In this document: positions 18,981 through 29,370 of the stretch, piece after piece
Layout of the letters: every line of letters starts with the position of its first letter
Numbering within the stretch: the stretch's first letter is position 1
Source of the DNA: Methanolobus vulcani
GTDB lineage: Archaea > Halobacteriota > Methanosarcinia > Methanosarcinales > Methanosarcinaceae
Length of the DNA stretch: 64,000 nucleotides
Reading direction: 5' to 3'
Assembly: GCF_006546655.1 (NCBI RefSeq)
Contig: NZ_VIAQ01000006.1
Coordinates: forward strand, 124,001 to 188,000
Made by a program: the position numbers and the translations under genes
Notes under the pieces: generated by a model
Database searches by the model: none
What the model saw: only the letters and a program-made list of their open reading frames with translations
Told to the model about the DNA's origin: nothing

Positions 18981-19049
18981 GCATTAGGAGTTATACCCTT
19001 TAGACGTTTTAAGCTCATAAATAATTATTACGATTATGGAGGATTTTAA

Positions 19050-19433
19050 GTGAAAATACAAGTTGAAGTTAAAGAACTTAAAGAAGGCAAGTACGTCATT
19101 GTAGACGACGAGGCCTGCGTCATCAAGAGCATATCCAAGTCCAAACCAGGTAAGCACGGTTCAGCAAAGGCAAGAATCGATGTAATCGGACTTTTTGACA
19201 ACCAGAAGAGATCAATTGTAGGTCCGGTATCTGACAAGATCTATGTCCCAGTCGTCGAGAGAAAGAACGCACAGGTACTTTCAATTGCAGGAGATATTGC
19301 ACAGCTCATGGACATGGGCGACTTCTCAACATTTGAAATGAAGGTCCCTGATGAGTACAAGGACAGAGTCGTTGAGGGTGAAGAAGTTTCATATCTCACC
19401 GCAATGGGCAAGATGAAGTTCGATCTCAGATGA
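19050..19433 (+). CDS. eif5A: Translation factor aIF5A
   Basis: A 127-residue factor that helps the ribosome through difficult peptide-bond steps such as proline runs. The modified lysine is Lys35 in KPGKHGSAKA, the universal deoxyhypusine/hypusine loop. The N-terminal SH3-like and C-terminal OB domains are full length. The start is GTG with GGAGG 7 bases upstream. Agmatinase follows 41 bases later, probably in the same transcript, linking the factor to the supply or processing of the polyamine group on Lys35. Confidence 0.97.
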   Translation: MKIQVEVKELKEGKYVIVDDEACVIKSISKSKPGKHGSAKARIDVIGLFDNQKRSIVGPVSDKIYVPVVERKNAQVLSIAGDIAQLMDMGDFSTFEMKVPDEYKDRVVEGEEVSYLTAMGKMKFDLR

Positions 19434-19474
19434 TCGAACCCTAACTTTTCTTATCTTTTTTTATTACTAAATTT

Positions 19475-20344
19475 ATGTTTTACAAACCTGATATGATGGA
19501 TGCCTTTGCCGACTATGAGACTGCAAGGTATGTTATATTCGGTGTCCCTTTTGATGCTACATCCTCATTCAGGCCAGGAAGTCGCTGGGCTCCTGATGCT
19601 ATGAGAAAAGCTTCAGTGAACTTTGAAACCTATAACCAGTATTTTGACATTGATTTTGAAGACCTGCTCATCCATGATATCGGAAATCTTGAGCCTTATT
19701 CTTCTGTGGATGAAACGCTTGAGGACCTGTACCATGCAGTCAGGCCGATCCTAAAAGATGGAAAGATCCCAATCATGATGGGAGGAGAGCATTCCCTTAC
19801 TTATCCATGTGTGAAGGCATGTGCAGAGGAAGCGGGAGAAGATATTGGCTTTGTCGTAATGGACGCACACTTTGACCTCCGTGAAGAGTACGGAGGCATC
19901 AGGAACAATCATGCATGCGTTTCCAGACACGTTCGCGATGACATCACAGACAATTATGTGACAATAGGTGTTCGCAGCGGACCAAAGGAAGAATGGGTCT
20001 ATGCCAGAGAGAACGGCATCAAATACTACACTGCAGATGATGTACGAGAAATGGGAATAAAAAAGGTTATTTCCGAAGTCAAAGAATATCTCGGTTGCAA
20101 GAAGATCTACCTGTCACTTGACATGGATGCAATTGACCCGGCATACGCTCCCGGTCTTGGCACACCTGAACCATTTGGACTTACTGATATCGATGTGCGT
20201 GAAATTATACGTGCTCTGGCACCAATTTCCGTTGGTTTTGATGTTATGGAAATCTCCCCGGAATATGATAACGGGATCAGCGCACTTCTGGGAACAAGGC
20301 TTCTCAGGGAATTTATTGCTGCTCACGCTGCAAGTGAGAGATAG
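19475..20344 (+). CDS. speB: Agmatinase/ureohydrolase family enzyme
   Basis: A 289-residue arginase-fold enzyme that hydrolyses agmatine to putrescine and urea. The dinuclear manganese ligands are in GGEHSLT, DAHFDLR and SLDMDAIDP. It lies directly after aIF5A. In Haloferax an agmatinase-like enzyme has been reported to act in aIF5A modification, hydrolysing an agmatine-derived side chain, so the substrate here may be protein-bound rather than free agmatine (inference). Length and motifs are normal for SpeB. Confidence 0.92.
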   Translation: MFYKPDMMDAFADYETARYVIFGVPFDATSSFRPGSRWAPDAMRKASVNFETYNQYFDIDFEDLLIHDIGNLEPYSSVDETLEDLYHAVRPILKDGKIPIMMGGEHSLTYPCVKACAEEAGEDIGFVVMDAHFDLREEYGGIRNNHACVSRHVRDDITDNYVTIGVRSGPKEEWVYARENGIKYYTADDVREMGIKKVISEVKEYLGCKKIYLSLDMDAIDPAYAPGLGTPEPFGLTDIDVREIIRALAPISVGFDVMEISPEYDNGISALLGTRLLREFIAAHAASER

Positions 20345-20411
20345 AAACTGTAGTAAATAGGGCATTGGTTCCTGCCTGCACACTCATTTTTGATTAAATA
20401 CCGGTGATCCT

Positions 20412-20936
20412 ATGAAAATTTCAATAAGGAATACTGAAAAAGAGGATATCGAAGGAATATTGAGTGTTGAGCATGACTCATTCCATCCCAATATAGCTGA
20501 AAACGCTGACACTCTTCTGGAAAGAATCGAAGTATTTCCTAACGGATTTCTGGTCATGGAAATCAATGGAGAGATTGCAGGATATATTTCCTCTGAGCTC
20601 TGGGATTATTCTGAAAACATCGACACTGAAAAATTCGAACTTGGACACAGCATTACTGAAACTCACAGATATGACGGGAAAGAACTTTACATATCATCCA
20701 TCGCAGTTTTGAAAATGTATCGTGGTAAAGGCTACGGAGATGCCCTTTTATCAGAGCTTATCAGCAATATCTGCAACAAATATGGGATATCAAGCATAAT
20801 CCTCATGGTTTCTGTTAACTGGATAGCTGCAAAAAGAATCTATGAAAAGAATGGATTCCACGAAATTCAGGTAATAAATGGCTTTTTTGATGACGATGAG
20901 AGATCGGATTCAATTGTCATGAGAAAACAAATATGA
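20412..20936 (+). CDS. GNAT family N-acetyltransferase
   Basis: A 174-residue acetyl-CoA-dependent transferase. The acetyl-CoA-binding motif A reads YRGKGYGDALLSELI after the strand LYISSIAVL, and the end YEKNGFHEIQVINGFF matches motif B. The N-terminus IRNTEKEDIEGILSVEHDSF resembles RimI-type enzymes that acetylate protein N-termini, but the acceptor cannot be decided. It lies 67 bases after agmatinase and could share its transcript. Confidence 0.9.
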   Translation: MKISIRNTEKEDIEGILSVEHDSFHPNIAENADTLLERIEVFPNGFLVMEINGEIAGYISSELWDYSENIDTEKFELGHSITETHRYDGKELYISSIAVLKMYRGKGYGDALLSELISNICNKYGISSIILMVSVNWIAAKRIYEKNGFHEIQVINGFFDDDERSDSIVMRKQI

Positions 20937-20994
20937 CTACAAAATTTAAGAGATGAGAAAAAACAATAACAGAAAGAAAGACAGGGTCTTCCTT

Positions 20995-21816
20995 TCATTC
21001 TGTAGTGATCTCCACAAGTTCAAGGACCTCGTCTCCTCCTACCACAGCTTCCTCTTTAAGAATACCAACACCACTTGCATAGTACTTATGTTCCTCAATT
21101 CCCGGTTCAAGAGGAGTCCACTCCTTAGTCTGGAGACAGTTATCGAATGAACCGTATTCAACCGTGACAGATGCATCAAGGCTCAGAACCTCAGCCATGT
21201 CCTCTGCTTCACCTTCATAGTATTCCTGCTGGTATACATCTCCAACCTGTGGGTCTGCCTCCATAAGAATTCCCGGTTCTGCACCATCGACACCTGCTTC
21301 CCAGGAGCCTTCCGTGCTCACCAGTTCACCGTCATCATACTCTTTTGATTCCTCACCGAAATACCAGACATTGCCTTCATTGTCATTGGCATACCAGTCG
21401 TATGTGTCCTCTACAAGTTCACCGTCTTCCCATTCTCTTTCCTGGATAACCATAGTAGTGACACCCATTATATATTTAGTCTGCTCGGTTACATATATTT
21501 CAACCCTGATATCCTCACCGTCAGATTCTCCTTCAAGAATGAATGTTTTGCCAACTTCAAGAGGGAAATATGGATTCTCGACAGGGTCTGTGAAATCTGC
21601 AGGATCAATTACAGAATCAGACTCCTCCATAGTCTCAGTCATATTTTCTTCCATTGCAGCATCTTCTTCTGTATCTGCCACGCGATCTGGTTCTTCTTCC
21701 ACTATGGTGTCTTCAGATACTTCTTCCGGTGAAGAAGTATCAGTACATCCCGACATCATTACAAGCGCTACGCCTATCAGAAGCACCACTAGATTCCTAA
21801 GTAACTTGGTCTTCAT
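20995..21816 (-). CDS. Exported acidic lipoprotein
   Basis: A 273-residue surface protein with a signal segment and a lipobox ending at the Cys of MMSGCTD. A long Glu/Asp/Thr linker (about 28-75) is followed by a beta-rich domain starting near FPLEVGKTFILEG. The domain ends ASGVGILKEE, a pattern seen in many bacterial and archaeal lipoproteins of unknown role. GGGAGGAT gives a strong ribosome site. It is convergent with the GNAT gene. It is acidic overall, as expected for a surface protein exposed to salt. Confidence 0.8.
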   Translation of the reverse strand: MKTKLLRNLVVLLIGVALVMMSGCTDTSSPEEVSEDTIVEEEPDRVADTEEDAAMEENMTETMEESDSVIDPADFTDPVENPYFPLEVGKTFILEGESDGEDIRVEIYVTEQTKYIMGVTTMVIQEREWEDGELVEDTYDWYANDNEGNVWYFGEESKEYDDGELVSTEGSWEAGVDGAEPGILMEADPQVGDVYQQEYYEGEAEDMAEVLSLDASVTVEYGSFDNCLQTKEWTPLEPGIEEHKYYASGVGILKEEAVVGGDEVLELVEITTE

Positions 21817-22020
21817 TTAAATCCTCCCTTTATCTTTTCCAGATGGAAAAGCCTCTAAATAAAAATCAGGCTGGATTATATTAACAATTGTGGTACAGCT
21901 ATCGAATATTAATACAAGAAAGACCGAGAAGATTTTCATTAAGCTTAATACAATATCATTTTGAGATAGCCAGTCACAGATAATTATTTACATCCTCCAG
22001 ACAATGGCATCATAGAGAAT

Positions 22021-22674
22021 ATGAACGACGAAGTTGAAGTTGTATGTCCGGTATGCTCACCAAAAATAGCAGTACCGCATGATGTTTTAAAAGGAGGACA
22101 GAACCCTGTCGTCCAGTGTCAGGAATGTGAAAATGTCCATCCGACTAAAATTGAGAAGGTCAAAACGTTCAATGTCAAAGTAATAATCAGTAAAGGCGAG
22201 GAGTCTTTCACACAGACAACCATTCTTACATCTGAAGAAGACTTGATGGTAGAAGATGAGATAATTGTAGATGATGGAGAATCTGATGAAGTATTCCCAA
22301 TACTTATAACCGCAATAGAATCCGGTGAAAAAAGACTCAAAAAAGCCAACGCGTCTGAGATAACTACCATATGGGGAAGAGCTATTGATGAGGTAGTTGT
22401 AAAAATTGCAGTGCATAAGGGCAGAAATACTGAAGCAATGCACAAAAGAGTGCCAGGTGGATATGAGTTTATTATCGGTCAGGAAGAAAAGGTCGATAAA
22501 ACGAAGATCCGTATAAAAAAGATCAAGATACGGGACGGGAGCCTGGAATCTAAAACTGGCATTGCGATACCTGCTAAATTCATTAAAAGGATATTTGCAG
22601 AAGAAGTATTTAGAAAGAGCTGGGGAGAGGGGAAAACTCAATGGAGTATGAAAGGGAAAGGAAAAGGCTGGTAA
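22021..22674 (+). CDS. HVO_0476-type zinc finger protein
   Basis: A 217-residue protein with an N-terminal zinc ribbon: CPVC at about 10-13 and CQEC at about 38-41. A long beta-rich domain follows ([13 protein letters not shown], then [15 protein letters not shown]), like an OB or KOW fold. It matches the archaeal HVO_0476 family of unknown function, probably nucleic-acid binding. Its last 34 bases overlap the pcm start, which indicates tight coupling. Conserved pairing with pcm would suggest a protein-quality role, but that is not shown here. Confidence 0.8.
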   Translation: MNDEVEVVCPVCSPKIAVPHDVLKGGQNPVVQCQECENVHPTKIEKVKTFNVKVIISKGEESFTQTTILTSEEDLMVEDEIIVDDGESDEVFPILITAIESGEKRLKKANASEITTIWGRAIDEVVVKIAVHKGRNTEAMHKRVPGGYEFIIGQEEKVDKTKIRIKKIKIRDGSLESKTGIAIPAKFIKRIFAEEVFRKSWGEGKTQWSMKGKGKGW

Positions 22675-23300
22675 ATTCTCTGAAAGAGTACAATATATCT
22701 GAAAAAACACTTAAAGCAATGAATAAGGTGCCAAGGCACCTTTTCGTACCTTCTATCCAGATAGCGGAGGCCTATGTTGACCACCCCTTGCCCATAGGCT
22801 ACGCACAAACAATATCTGCCCCGCACATGGTAGCCATGATGTGCGACCTTCTTGACCTTCATGAAGGACAGACAATACTTGAGATCGGTGCCGGATCGGG
22901 TTATAACGCCGCGGTAATGGCAGAGATCATGGGTAAAAAGGGAAACATCTATTCTATTGAAAGGCTTGAAAAGCTTGCTGTTTTTGCACAGGAAAATCTA
23001 AAAAATGCAGGTTATTCCAACGTTGAAATTTTATGTGCAGACGGTTCTCTGGGTCTTCCCGAACATGCACCCTACGACCGTATTTGTGTAACTGCATCTG
23101 CACCATGTACACCACTGCCTCTTATAGAGCAGCTAAAACCGGGAGGAATTATGGTTCTTCCTGAAGGTAAAAGATACCAGCGTCTCTACCTTATCAAAAA
23201 GGATATGAAAGGGAATATTATAAAAGAAGACCGAGGTGGCGTGATATTCGTACCTCTTGTAGGAGACCATGGTTTTAACATGCTTTGTGGTGACAGATAA
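22641..23300 (+). CDS. pcm: Protein-L-isoaspartate O-methyltransferase
   Basis: A repair enzyme that methylates isoaspartyl residues in damaged proteins with S-adenosylmethionine. At 219 residues it is full length. Motifs include the substrate segment [19 protein letters not shown], the SAM loop [14 protein letters not shown], and the late [14 protein letters not shown] strand. The gene begins inside the preceding zinc finger gene, with a GGGG site before the ATG. Confidence 0.95.
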   Translation: MEYERERKRLVNSLKEYNISEKTLKAMNKVPRHLFVPSIQIAEAYVDHPLPIGYAQTISAPHMVAMMCDLLDLHEGQTILEIGAGSGYNAAVMAEIMGKKGNIYSIERLEKLAVFAQENLKNAGYSNVEILCADGSLGLPEHAPYDRICVTASAPCTPLPLIEQLKPGGIMVLPEGKRYQRLYLIKKDMKGNIIKEDRGGVIFVPLVGDHGFNMLCGDR

Positions 23301-23396
23301 TATAATGCAGCGCCCATAGCAAAAATACTTTTATTGAGATGAGTTCATTTAGCGTAGCATATTTTATAATAATACAAATCGCTAATTGACGGAAAT

Positions 23397-26300
23397 ATGA
23401 TGGCTTCTATCAACAAAAAATGGCAATTCTGGATAGACAGGGGTGGCACGTTCACTGATGTTGTTGCCCGAAAACCTGGCGGACAATTGGTTGCCCACAA
23501 ACTGCTTTCAGTTGACCCTGAACATTATACCGATGCTGCAATGCATGGCATCAGAACTATTCTCGGCTTGGACTCTGAAGATGTACTCCCAACTGAAAAC
23601 ATAGCTTCCATCAAAATGGGAACCACCGTAGGAACAAACGCACTCCTTGAACGCAAAGGTGAGCCAACTGCGCTGATAATCACCAGAGGATTTAGGGATG
23701 CACTCAGAATTGGATACCAGAACCGACCTGACATATTTGCATTGAAGATCGAGCTTCCGGATTTGCTTTATGATGAAGTCATCGAAATAAATGAGCGATA
23801 CAGTGCATCGGGTGAGGAGTTAGAAGCTGTTGATACTGAAAGTGCACGCCTGGAATTTGAGAGAATATACCAATCAGGAATACGCTCTGTTGCTATCGTA
23901 CTCATGCACGCTTACCGGTATCCTGAACATGAGATTCAACTTCGTGAAATTGCAGAGGAAATTGGATTTACCCAGATCTCACTTTCACACAAGGTCAGCC
24001 CGCTGATGAAATTTATCAGCAGTGGTGAAACCACGGTCGTTGATGCGTATCTTTCCCCGGTGCTTAAAAGATATATCAATATGATAACTGCCACACTTGA
24101 AGCCGGTGGTAACAATACAAAACTCATGTTCATGCAGTCCAACGGGGGACTTGCGGAAGCAAGCCAGTTCCGGGGCAAGGACTGTATTCTTTCCGGACCT
24201 GCCGGTGGTATTGTAGGAGCTGTAGAAACTTCCGGAAAAGCAGGTTTTGACAAAATTGTCACTTTTGATATGGGTGGGACTTCCACAGATGTAGCTCACT
24301 ATAACGGGGAATATGAGAGGAGTTTTGAGACTGAAATTGCCGGTGTTCATCTGCGCTCACCCATGCTTTATATTAATACTGTTGCAGCAGGCGGAGGTTC
24401 AATACTACATTTTGAAGCAGGAAGATTCAGAGTCGGACCGGATTCCGCAGGTTCTGAACCCGGACCTGCATGTTACAGGAAAGGCGGACCTCTCACTATC
24501 ACAGACTGCAACCTGATGCTTGGCAAAATTGACCCGAAGCATTTCCCCCATGTATTCGGACATAATGCAGACATGCCACTTGATTTGGAGGTGGTCAAAG
24601 AGAAGTTTTCTGCTCTGGCACAGGAGGTTAGTGATTTCACCGGAGAGAAAAACAGTGCTGAACAGATTGCCGAAGGTTTCCTGAAAATAGCAATCGAAAA
24701 CATGGCAAATGCCATCAAGAAAATATCCATCCAGCGTGGCTATGATACAAAGGAATACGCTCTTTGCTGTTTCGGAGGAGCAGGGGCACAACACGCTTGT
24801 GGTGTTGCAGATGCACTTGGAATTAGCAGGATATTGATACATCCTCTGGCAGGCGTCCTTTCGGCTTATGGAATGGGACTTGCAGACCAGAGAATTATGA
24901 AAGAACAGGCTGTTGAGAAAAAACTTGAAAGCAGCCTTATTGAAGAGCTGCAAGATGTTGTTGCTGAACTTGAAAGAACCGGCAGAGAAGAAATGAAAAT
25001 GCAAGGAGTTGCAGATGAAAAGATCAACGCACTGCACAAGGTTCATGTCAAGTACAAGGAGGCAGGAACTTCCATTATTGTTGATTTTGGTACTGAAACT
25101 GAGATTAAAACTGCTTTTGAGAATGAGCATAAAAGCCGTTTTGGTTTTGTGATGGAGAACAAGGAGCTATTCATAGAAGCTGTATCTACTGAAATAATAG
25201 GTTCCGGAGAAAAAATGCAGGAAGGTTCTCTTTCTGACAGTTCAGTTTCAAGAAAAGAAGAAAATACCAGGCTTCCTGAAACTACAATGTACACATGTGG
25301 AGAGTTCCACAAAACACCTGTTTTCAGGAGAGAAGAACTAAAATTTGGCGGAGATGGAGTTCCCGGACCGGCTATAATTGTTGAAACTAACACAACTGTA
25401 ATAATTGAACCGGGATGGAAAGCAGAACTCAGAAAAGATCAGGAATTAGTGCTTGAAAGGGTTGTTCCTTTGCCAAAGAGGGAATCTATAGGAACTGAGG
25501 CTGATCCAGTGATGCTTGAGATATTCAATAACAGGTTCATGTCCATTGCACAACAGATGGGTTATACTCTCCAGAATACTGCTTATTCGGTCAATATCAA
25601 GGAGAGACTTGATTTTTCATGTGCGGTTTTCAACTGGGACGGAGACCTGATAGCCAATGCACCTCACATACCTGTGCATCTCGGCTCCATGGGAGAGAGT
25701 GTAAAGGCAATTACCAGGAAGTTTCCTGATATGGAAGAAGGAGATGTTTTCATGCTGAACTCTCCGTTTGAGGGTGGAACACATCTGCCGGATATTACGG
25801 TTATAACTCCTGTATTCCATGATGAAAATGTTGAGTTCTATGTAGCTTCAAGGGGACATCATGCTGATATTGGCGGAATTACTCCTGGATCGATTCCGCC
25901 GGAGAGCAGGCACATCGATGAGGAAGGTGTGATTACCGGAGGACAGCATATTGTCGCTAACGGGAAGTTCCTTGAAAATGAGGTTGCAGAGTGGCTTAAT
26001 TCAGGCAAATATCCTGCACGAAATCCATTCCAGAATATTGCTGACCTGAAAGCACAGGTGGCTGCAAATGAGAAAGGTGTCAGGGAACTATTGAAACTTG
26101 TTGAGCACTTTTCAATGGAGACTGTACAGGCATACATGCAGCATGTGATGGATAATGCTGAGGAATCTGTCAGAAGAGTTATTGAGGTTTTGAAAGATGG
26201 GGAATACTTACTTTCCTTTGATGACGGAACTGTCGTGTGTGTTAAAGTGAGAATTGACCATGAGAAGCGGGAAGCTCATATTGACTTTAGCGGCACTTCA

Positions 26301-27038
26301 GAGCAGCATTCTGGAAATCTGAATGCTCCTGTTGCTGTTTGTAAGGCGGCTGTACTCTATGTATTCAGGTCGCTTGTTGATAAGGATATTCCGCTTAATG
26401 AAGGCTGTATGAGACCGCTCAGGATAACTATTCCTGAAGGCAGCATTCTGAATCCTGAATATCCTGCGGCTGTAGTGGCTGGAAATGTCGAAACGTCGCA
26501 GTATATCGTTGATTCTCTTTTCGGTGCGCTGGGAGTTATGGCAGGCTCGCAGGGGACCATGAACAATTTTACTTTTGGAGATGAGCAGTTCCAGTATTAT
26601 GAAACCATATGCGGGGGGTCTGGTGCAGGAGAAGGATTTAATGGGACAAGTGCTGTGCAGACTCATATGACAAACTCCAGAATTACTGACCCGGAGGTTC
26701 TGGAATGGAGATTCCCGGTGCGGCTTGAGGAATTCTCTATTCGTGAAGGCAGTGGTGGTGAGGGTGAATATCATGGAGGAGATGGTGTTGTCAGGAAGAT
26801 AAGGTTCCTGAAACCTATGAGAGCTGCTATTATTTCCAGTCACAGGAAGTTTGCACCACGGGGTTTGAATGGTGGAGAGGACGGGGAGACTGGTAGAAAT
26901 TACGTTATCATAGCCGTAAATTCACAGATCGATGAGCTTGGTGGCAGGGGTATTACAGAGATGGACGAGGATGATGTTTTTGTAATTGAAACACCCGGAG
27001 CAGGTGGGTTTGGCCTGAGAGTGAAAAGAAAGAGTTAA
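23397..27038 (+). CDS. ATP-dependent 5-oxoprolinase, fused HyuA-HyuB type
   Basis: A 1213-residue protein joining hydantoinase/oxoprolinase A (residues 1-690) and B (about 700-1213) domains in one chain, as in eukaryotic 5-oxoprolinase. The A part has [33 protein letters not shown] and [11 protein letters not shown] nucleotide motifs. The B part has [24 protein letters not shown], a [10 protein letters not shown] metal region and GGSGAGEG. It likely opens 5-oxoproline or a related lactam to the amino acid with ATP. It is monocistronic. Other lactams such as hydantoins cannot be excluded. Confidence 0.88.
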   Translation: MMASINKKWQFWIDRGGTFTDVVARKPGGQLVAHKLLSVDPEHYTDAAMHGIRTILGLDSEDVLPTENIASIKMGTTVGTNALLERKGEPTALIITRGFRDALRIGYQNRPDIFALKIELPDLLYDEVIEINERYSASGEELEAVDTESARLEFERIYQSGIRSVAIVLMHAYRYPEHEIQLREIAEEIGFTQISLSHKVSPLMKFISSGETTVVDAYLSPVLKRYINMITATLEAGGNNTKLMFMQSNGGLAEASQFRGKDCILSGPAGGIVGAVETSGKAGFDKIVTFDMGGTSTDVAHYNGEYERSFETEIAGVHLRSPMLYINTVAAGGGSILHFEAGRFRVGPDSAGSEPGPACYRKGGPLTITDCNLMLGKIDPKHFPHVFGHNADMPLDLEVVKEKFSALAQEVSDFTGEKNSAEQIAEGFLKIAIENMANAIKKISIQRGYDTKEYALCCFGGAGAQHACGVADALGISRILIHPLAGVLSAYGMGLADQRIMKEQAVEKKLESSLIEELQDVVAELERTGREEMKMQGVADEKINALHKVHVKYKEAGTSIIVDFGTETEIKTAFENEHKSRFGFVMENKELFIEAVSTEIIGSGEKMQEGSLSDSSVSRKEENTRLPETTMYTCGEFHKTPVFRREELKFGGDGVPGPAIIVETNTTVIIEPGWKAELRKDQELVLERVVPLPKRESIGTEADPVMLEIFNNRFMSIAQQMGYTLQNTAYSVNIKERLDFSCAVFNWDGDLIANAPHIPVHLGSMGESVKAITRKFPDMEEGDVFMLNSPFEGGTHLPDITVITPVFHDENVEFYVASRGHHADIGGITPGSIPPESRHIDEEGVITGGQHIVANGKFLENEVAEWLNSGKYPARNPFQNIADLKAQVAANEKGVRELLKLVEHFSMETVQAYMQHVMDNAEESVRRVIEVLKDGEYLLSFDDGTVVCVKVRIDHEKREAHIDFSGTSEQHSGNLNAPVAVCKAAVLYVFRSLVDKDIPLNEGCMRPLRITIPEGSILNPEYPAAVVAGNVETSQYIVDSLFGALGVMAGSQGTMNNFTFGDEQFQYYETICGGSGAGEGFNGTSAVQTHMTNSRITDPEVLEWRFPVRLEEFSIREGSGGEGEYHGGDGVVRKIRFLKPMRAAIISSHRKFAPRGLNGGEDGETGRNYVIIAVNSQIDELGGRGITEMDEDDVFVIETPGAGGFGLRVKRKS

Positions 27039-27108
27039 GTAAGGATACTTATTAAACATCTGTGGATACAGAGATAAACTGCGAAAAGGGAAGGCTGTTG
27101 TTAATAAT

Positions 27109-27567
27109 ATGGAAACTGGAAGCGACATTAAGGAAGTCACCGTAAAGGGCGTTTATATGATCAATATCTTTGGCAGAGCTGTGCCTGCGGTGATGCTTGA
27201 GGATAAGGATGGAATGATAATGCCGATACATATTGGACAGACTGAGGCTTTGTCTATCAGTTCGGTGCTGAAGAATGAGACTATGCCAAGGCCGATGACA
27301 CATGATCTTATAATTTCCATACTTTCACGGCTTGAAGCTGAGGTTGAAAGGATTCTCATAGATGAGAAGAAAGACAATATCTATTATGCCAGAATGACCT
27401 TGAAAAAGGATGGCAACAGCATGGAATTTGATGCAAGGCCTAGTGATTGTATCGCAATTGCTCTTCGTAACAATGCTCCTATTATGATCAGTGAAGAAGT
27501 GTTCAATGGTGATGCTATCAGTAAGGAGAATTTCACAGGTTCAAAGGCAATCACAGGATTTGCCTGA
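27109..27567 (+). CDS. Bifunctional nuclease family protein (DUF151)
   Basis: A 152-residue protein of the DUF151/BFN family. Typical blocks are MPIHIGQTEALSI, PRPMTHDLI and DARPSDCIAIALRN. Plant and bacterial members have been reported to have RNase and DNase activity; the archaeal role is not established. It has no membrane segment. It starts 70 bases after the oxoprolinase gene without a clear ribosome site, so it may have its own short-leader transcript. Confidence 0.85.
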   Translation: METGSDIKEVTVKGVYMINIFGRAVPAVMLEDKDGMIMPIHIGQTEALSISSVLKNETMPRPMTHDLIISILSRLEAEVERILIDEKKDNIYYARMTLKKDGNSMEFDARPSDCIAIALRNNAPIMISEEVFNGDAISKENFTGSKAITGFA

Positions 27568-27655
27568 TTCGCCTGCTGATTTTCCTGCTAATTCACCTGA
27601 GATTTACACATGAAGACCCAAAAAAGTATATACTGATAATTAGCACACTATTTCT

Positions 27656-28363
27656 ATGAGGCATCGGATATTCTATAATCCTTTTAAGTTTGTTTTCACT
27701 ATTATATTGGCCTTTGTGCTGGCGTTTAGTATTTCTGTGCTGTTTTACGGGCTGGTCAGCAGCGCTTTCAGCAAAATAGGATTTTCATGGAACGATGCTC
27801 TTATCCTGCTTCTTGCATCTCTTATTGGAAGTAGTATCAATATCCCTCTTAAAACCATTGAAACTAAAGTCCCGATCGAGAATAGCAAGTATGTGAAGAT
27901 TTTTGGAGTTTCATACAGGGTTCCTTTCAAGGAAACTCACAAAACCAGGACAACAATAGCTATCAACGTAGGCGGTGCACTGATACCAACTATTGTTTCT
28001 GTCTACCTGCTTGGACTTTTCCCGGGTTCTGCAATCGAAGTACTCTACGCAACCCTGATGGTGGCCATTATCACAAAAGCAGTTGCAAGACCTGTCAGAG
28101 GTGTGGGAATTGTTTCCCCTGCACTCCTCCCACCTATCGCTGCTGCCATGAGTTCCATTCTGGTTGTCTCCATCACCGGTATCCAGCATGACCTCATCTT
28201 CGCAGTAGCCTACATCAGCGGCACCCTGGGAACCCTGATAGGAGCCGACCTGCTGAACATGCGCGCGATAACGAAGCTGGGCGCGCCTGTTGTTAGTATT
28301 GGTGGCGCGGGGACTTTCGATGGAGTTTTCCTGGCAGGGGTTATTGCGGTGTTGTTGGTTTGA
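27656..28363 (+). CDS. DUF1614 family membrane protein
   Basis: A 235-residue polytopic protein with about seven hydrophobic segments and the DUF1614 pattern: a short loop with PLKTIETKVP, then INVGGALIPTIVS, and a late SIGGAGTFDGVFL. Function unknown. The upstream region lacks a Shine-Dalgarno sequence, which suggests a leaderless message. The last 200 bases are richer in G+C than the surrounding sequence. Confidence 0.82.
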   Translation: MRHRIFYNPFKFVFTIILAFVLAFSISVLFYGLVSSAFSKIGFSWNDALILLLASLIGSSINIPLKTIETKVPIENSKYVKIFGVSYRVPFKETHKTRTTIAINVGGALIPTIVSVYLLGLFPGSAIEVLYATLMVAIITKAVARPVRGVGIVSPALLPPIAAAMSSILVVSITGIQHDLIFAVAYISGTLGTLIGADLLNMRAITKLGAPVVSIGGAGTFDGVFLAGVIAVLLV

Positions 28364-28601
28364 AGATGAAAATCAATAACATACTTATATTCCAGCTTTC
28401 TGCAGATCCCTAAAAAGTATACTCAAAGAATCACTTTCCTCCTACAAGCTTGTTTGAGTTAATTCACCGAAACAACAAGTAAACTTGTTAAGATAGTCAC
28501 TCTAATACTTCCGGCATAGATATATTACATCGGGCCAACACACTTATATTATAACCCACATATCCATCATTAAAGACAACTTAACTTGACTTGGTGAAAA
28601 A
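28364..28601. other. Gene-free region with two related dyads and a TATA-like element
   Basis: No gene is seen. Two dyads share half-sites: ACAAGCTTGT (28444-28453) and AACAAGT-AA-ACTTGTT (28474-28489). A TATA-like CTTATATTATAA lies at about 28543-28554, the right distance for a transcript starting 30-40 bases before the next gene. The dyads could be operator sites for that gene. Confidence 0.4.
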
Positions 28602-29258
28602 ATGAGTGTATTTGACAGTGGAATGCAATTTTCAGAGCAGGATGTTGTTGAAAAGGCTATTTCCATTCTTTACAATAGAAAAGGCATCGAAAAAGCATTT
28701 TTGATTACTGAATATGATAGGAAAGAGATCATCGGGCTTGAGGAAAAAGATGAGCAGAATAGTTCATGTTGTTTTGGTAAAAAGAACAACGTAGGAATGA
28801 AACAGGCTCTTGGCTCAGACTTATTGATATCTTATATCACAAATAGGGATTATGAATGGCCTGAAAATAACCTGAAAATTGTCCACCGGGGAGAAGTTAT
28901 AGGAGAAGATGTTACTGATGCCGCTGAAATTGAAAGGCTGAAAAAGTCCGGCAAATATCGGATATTTGGAAACATAGTCATCGATCGTAAGAAATTCAAA
29001 AATGTTAAGTATTCCTTTAGCGCTCCGATGATAGTTATCGATGCTAAACCATGCCCAGAAGTCGAAAAACTGGCATTTGTTTCTGAAGCTATGATAGCAT
29101 CACCATCGAAATTGACTGATGAATATATTAAATCAAAACTGGGTATCAAGAATAAGGACCATATAGGAAGTTTCCTTGTGGGATTGAATTTCGGACCCTA
29201 CAAAAATTCCCTGTGTAGCCTTGAAAGCGATGCTTGCAGTGATCTTATACAATCCTAG
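28602..29258 (+). CDS. Hypothetical protein
   Basis: A 218-residue soluble protein I do not recognise. It mixes alpha and beta segments and contains an adjacent cysteine pair (SSCCFGKK, near 50). The middle has a strand-rich stretch (FGNIVIDRKKF, then APMIVIDAKPCP), and the C-terminus has two more cysteines. GGTGA lies before the ATG. It is followed by a broken nucleotidyltransferase on the other strand, marking the start of an accessory stretch. Confidence 0.6.
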   Translation: MSVFDSGMQFSEQDVVEKAISILYNRKGIEKAFLITEYDRKEIIGLEEKDEQNSSCCFGKKNNVGMKQALGSDLLISYITNRDYEWPENNLKIVHRGEVIGEDVTDAAEIERLKKSGKYRIFGNIVIDRKKFKNVKYSFSAPMIVIDAKPCPEVEKLAFVSEAMIASPSKLTDEYIKSKLGIKNKDHIGSFLVGLNFGPYKNSLCSLESDACSDLIQS

Positions 29259-29370
29259 CTCAGAAAATGTTTCTAAAGCCTTCTGCTGACGACTCCAACG
29301 GATAAATGCGTTTTGTTCTCTTGAACAGCTTAAAGAATCTCTGATAAATAAAGCTAAAGCAAAGGAGATT

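Noticed and set aside
21835-21850. TTTTCC-AGAT-GGAAAA dyad as an NrpR-type operator
   Set aside because: NrpR sites have GGAA then TTCC; this is the reverse order, and it lies in a short leader where chance A/T-rich dyads are common.
22087-22710. 207-codon minus-strand frame over the zinc finger gene
   Set aside because: Aromatic-rich antisense translation with no family signal; the plus-strand gene has CxxC pairs and conserved layout.
24405-25130. 241-codon minus-strand frame inside the oxoprolinase gene
   Set aside because: Composition is Phe/Cys/Ser-rich as expected of an antisense shadow, and the plus strand encodes conserved motifs throughout.
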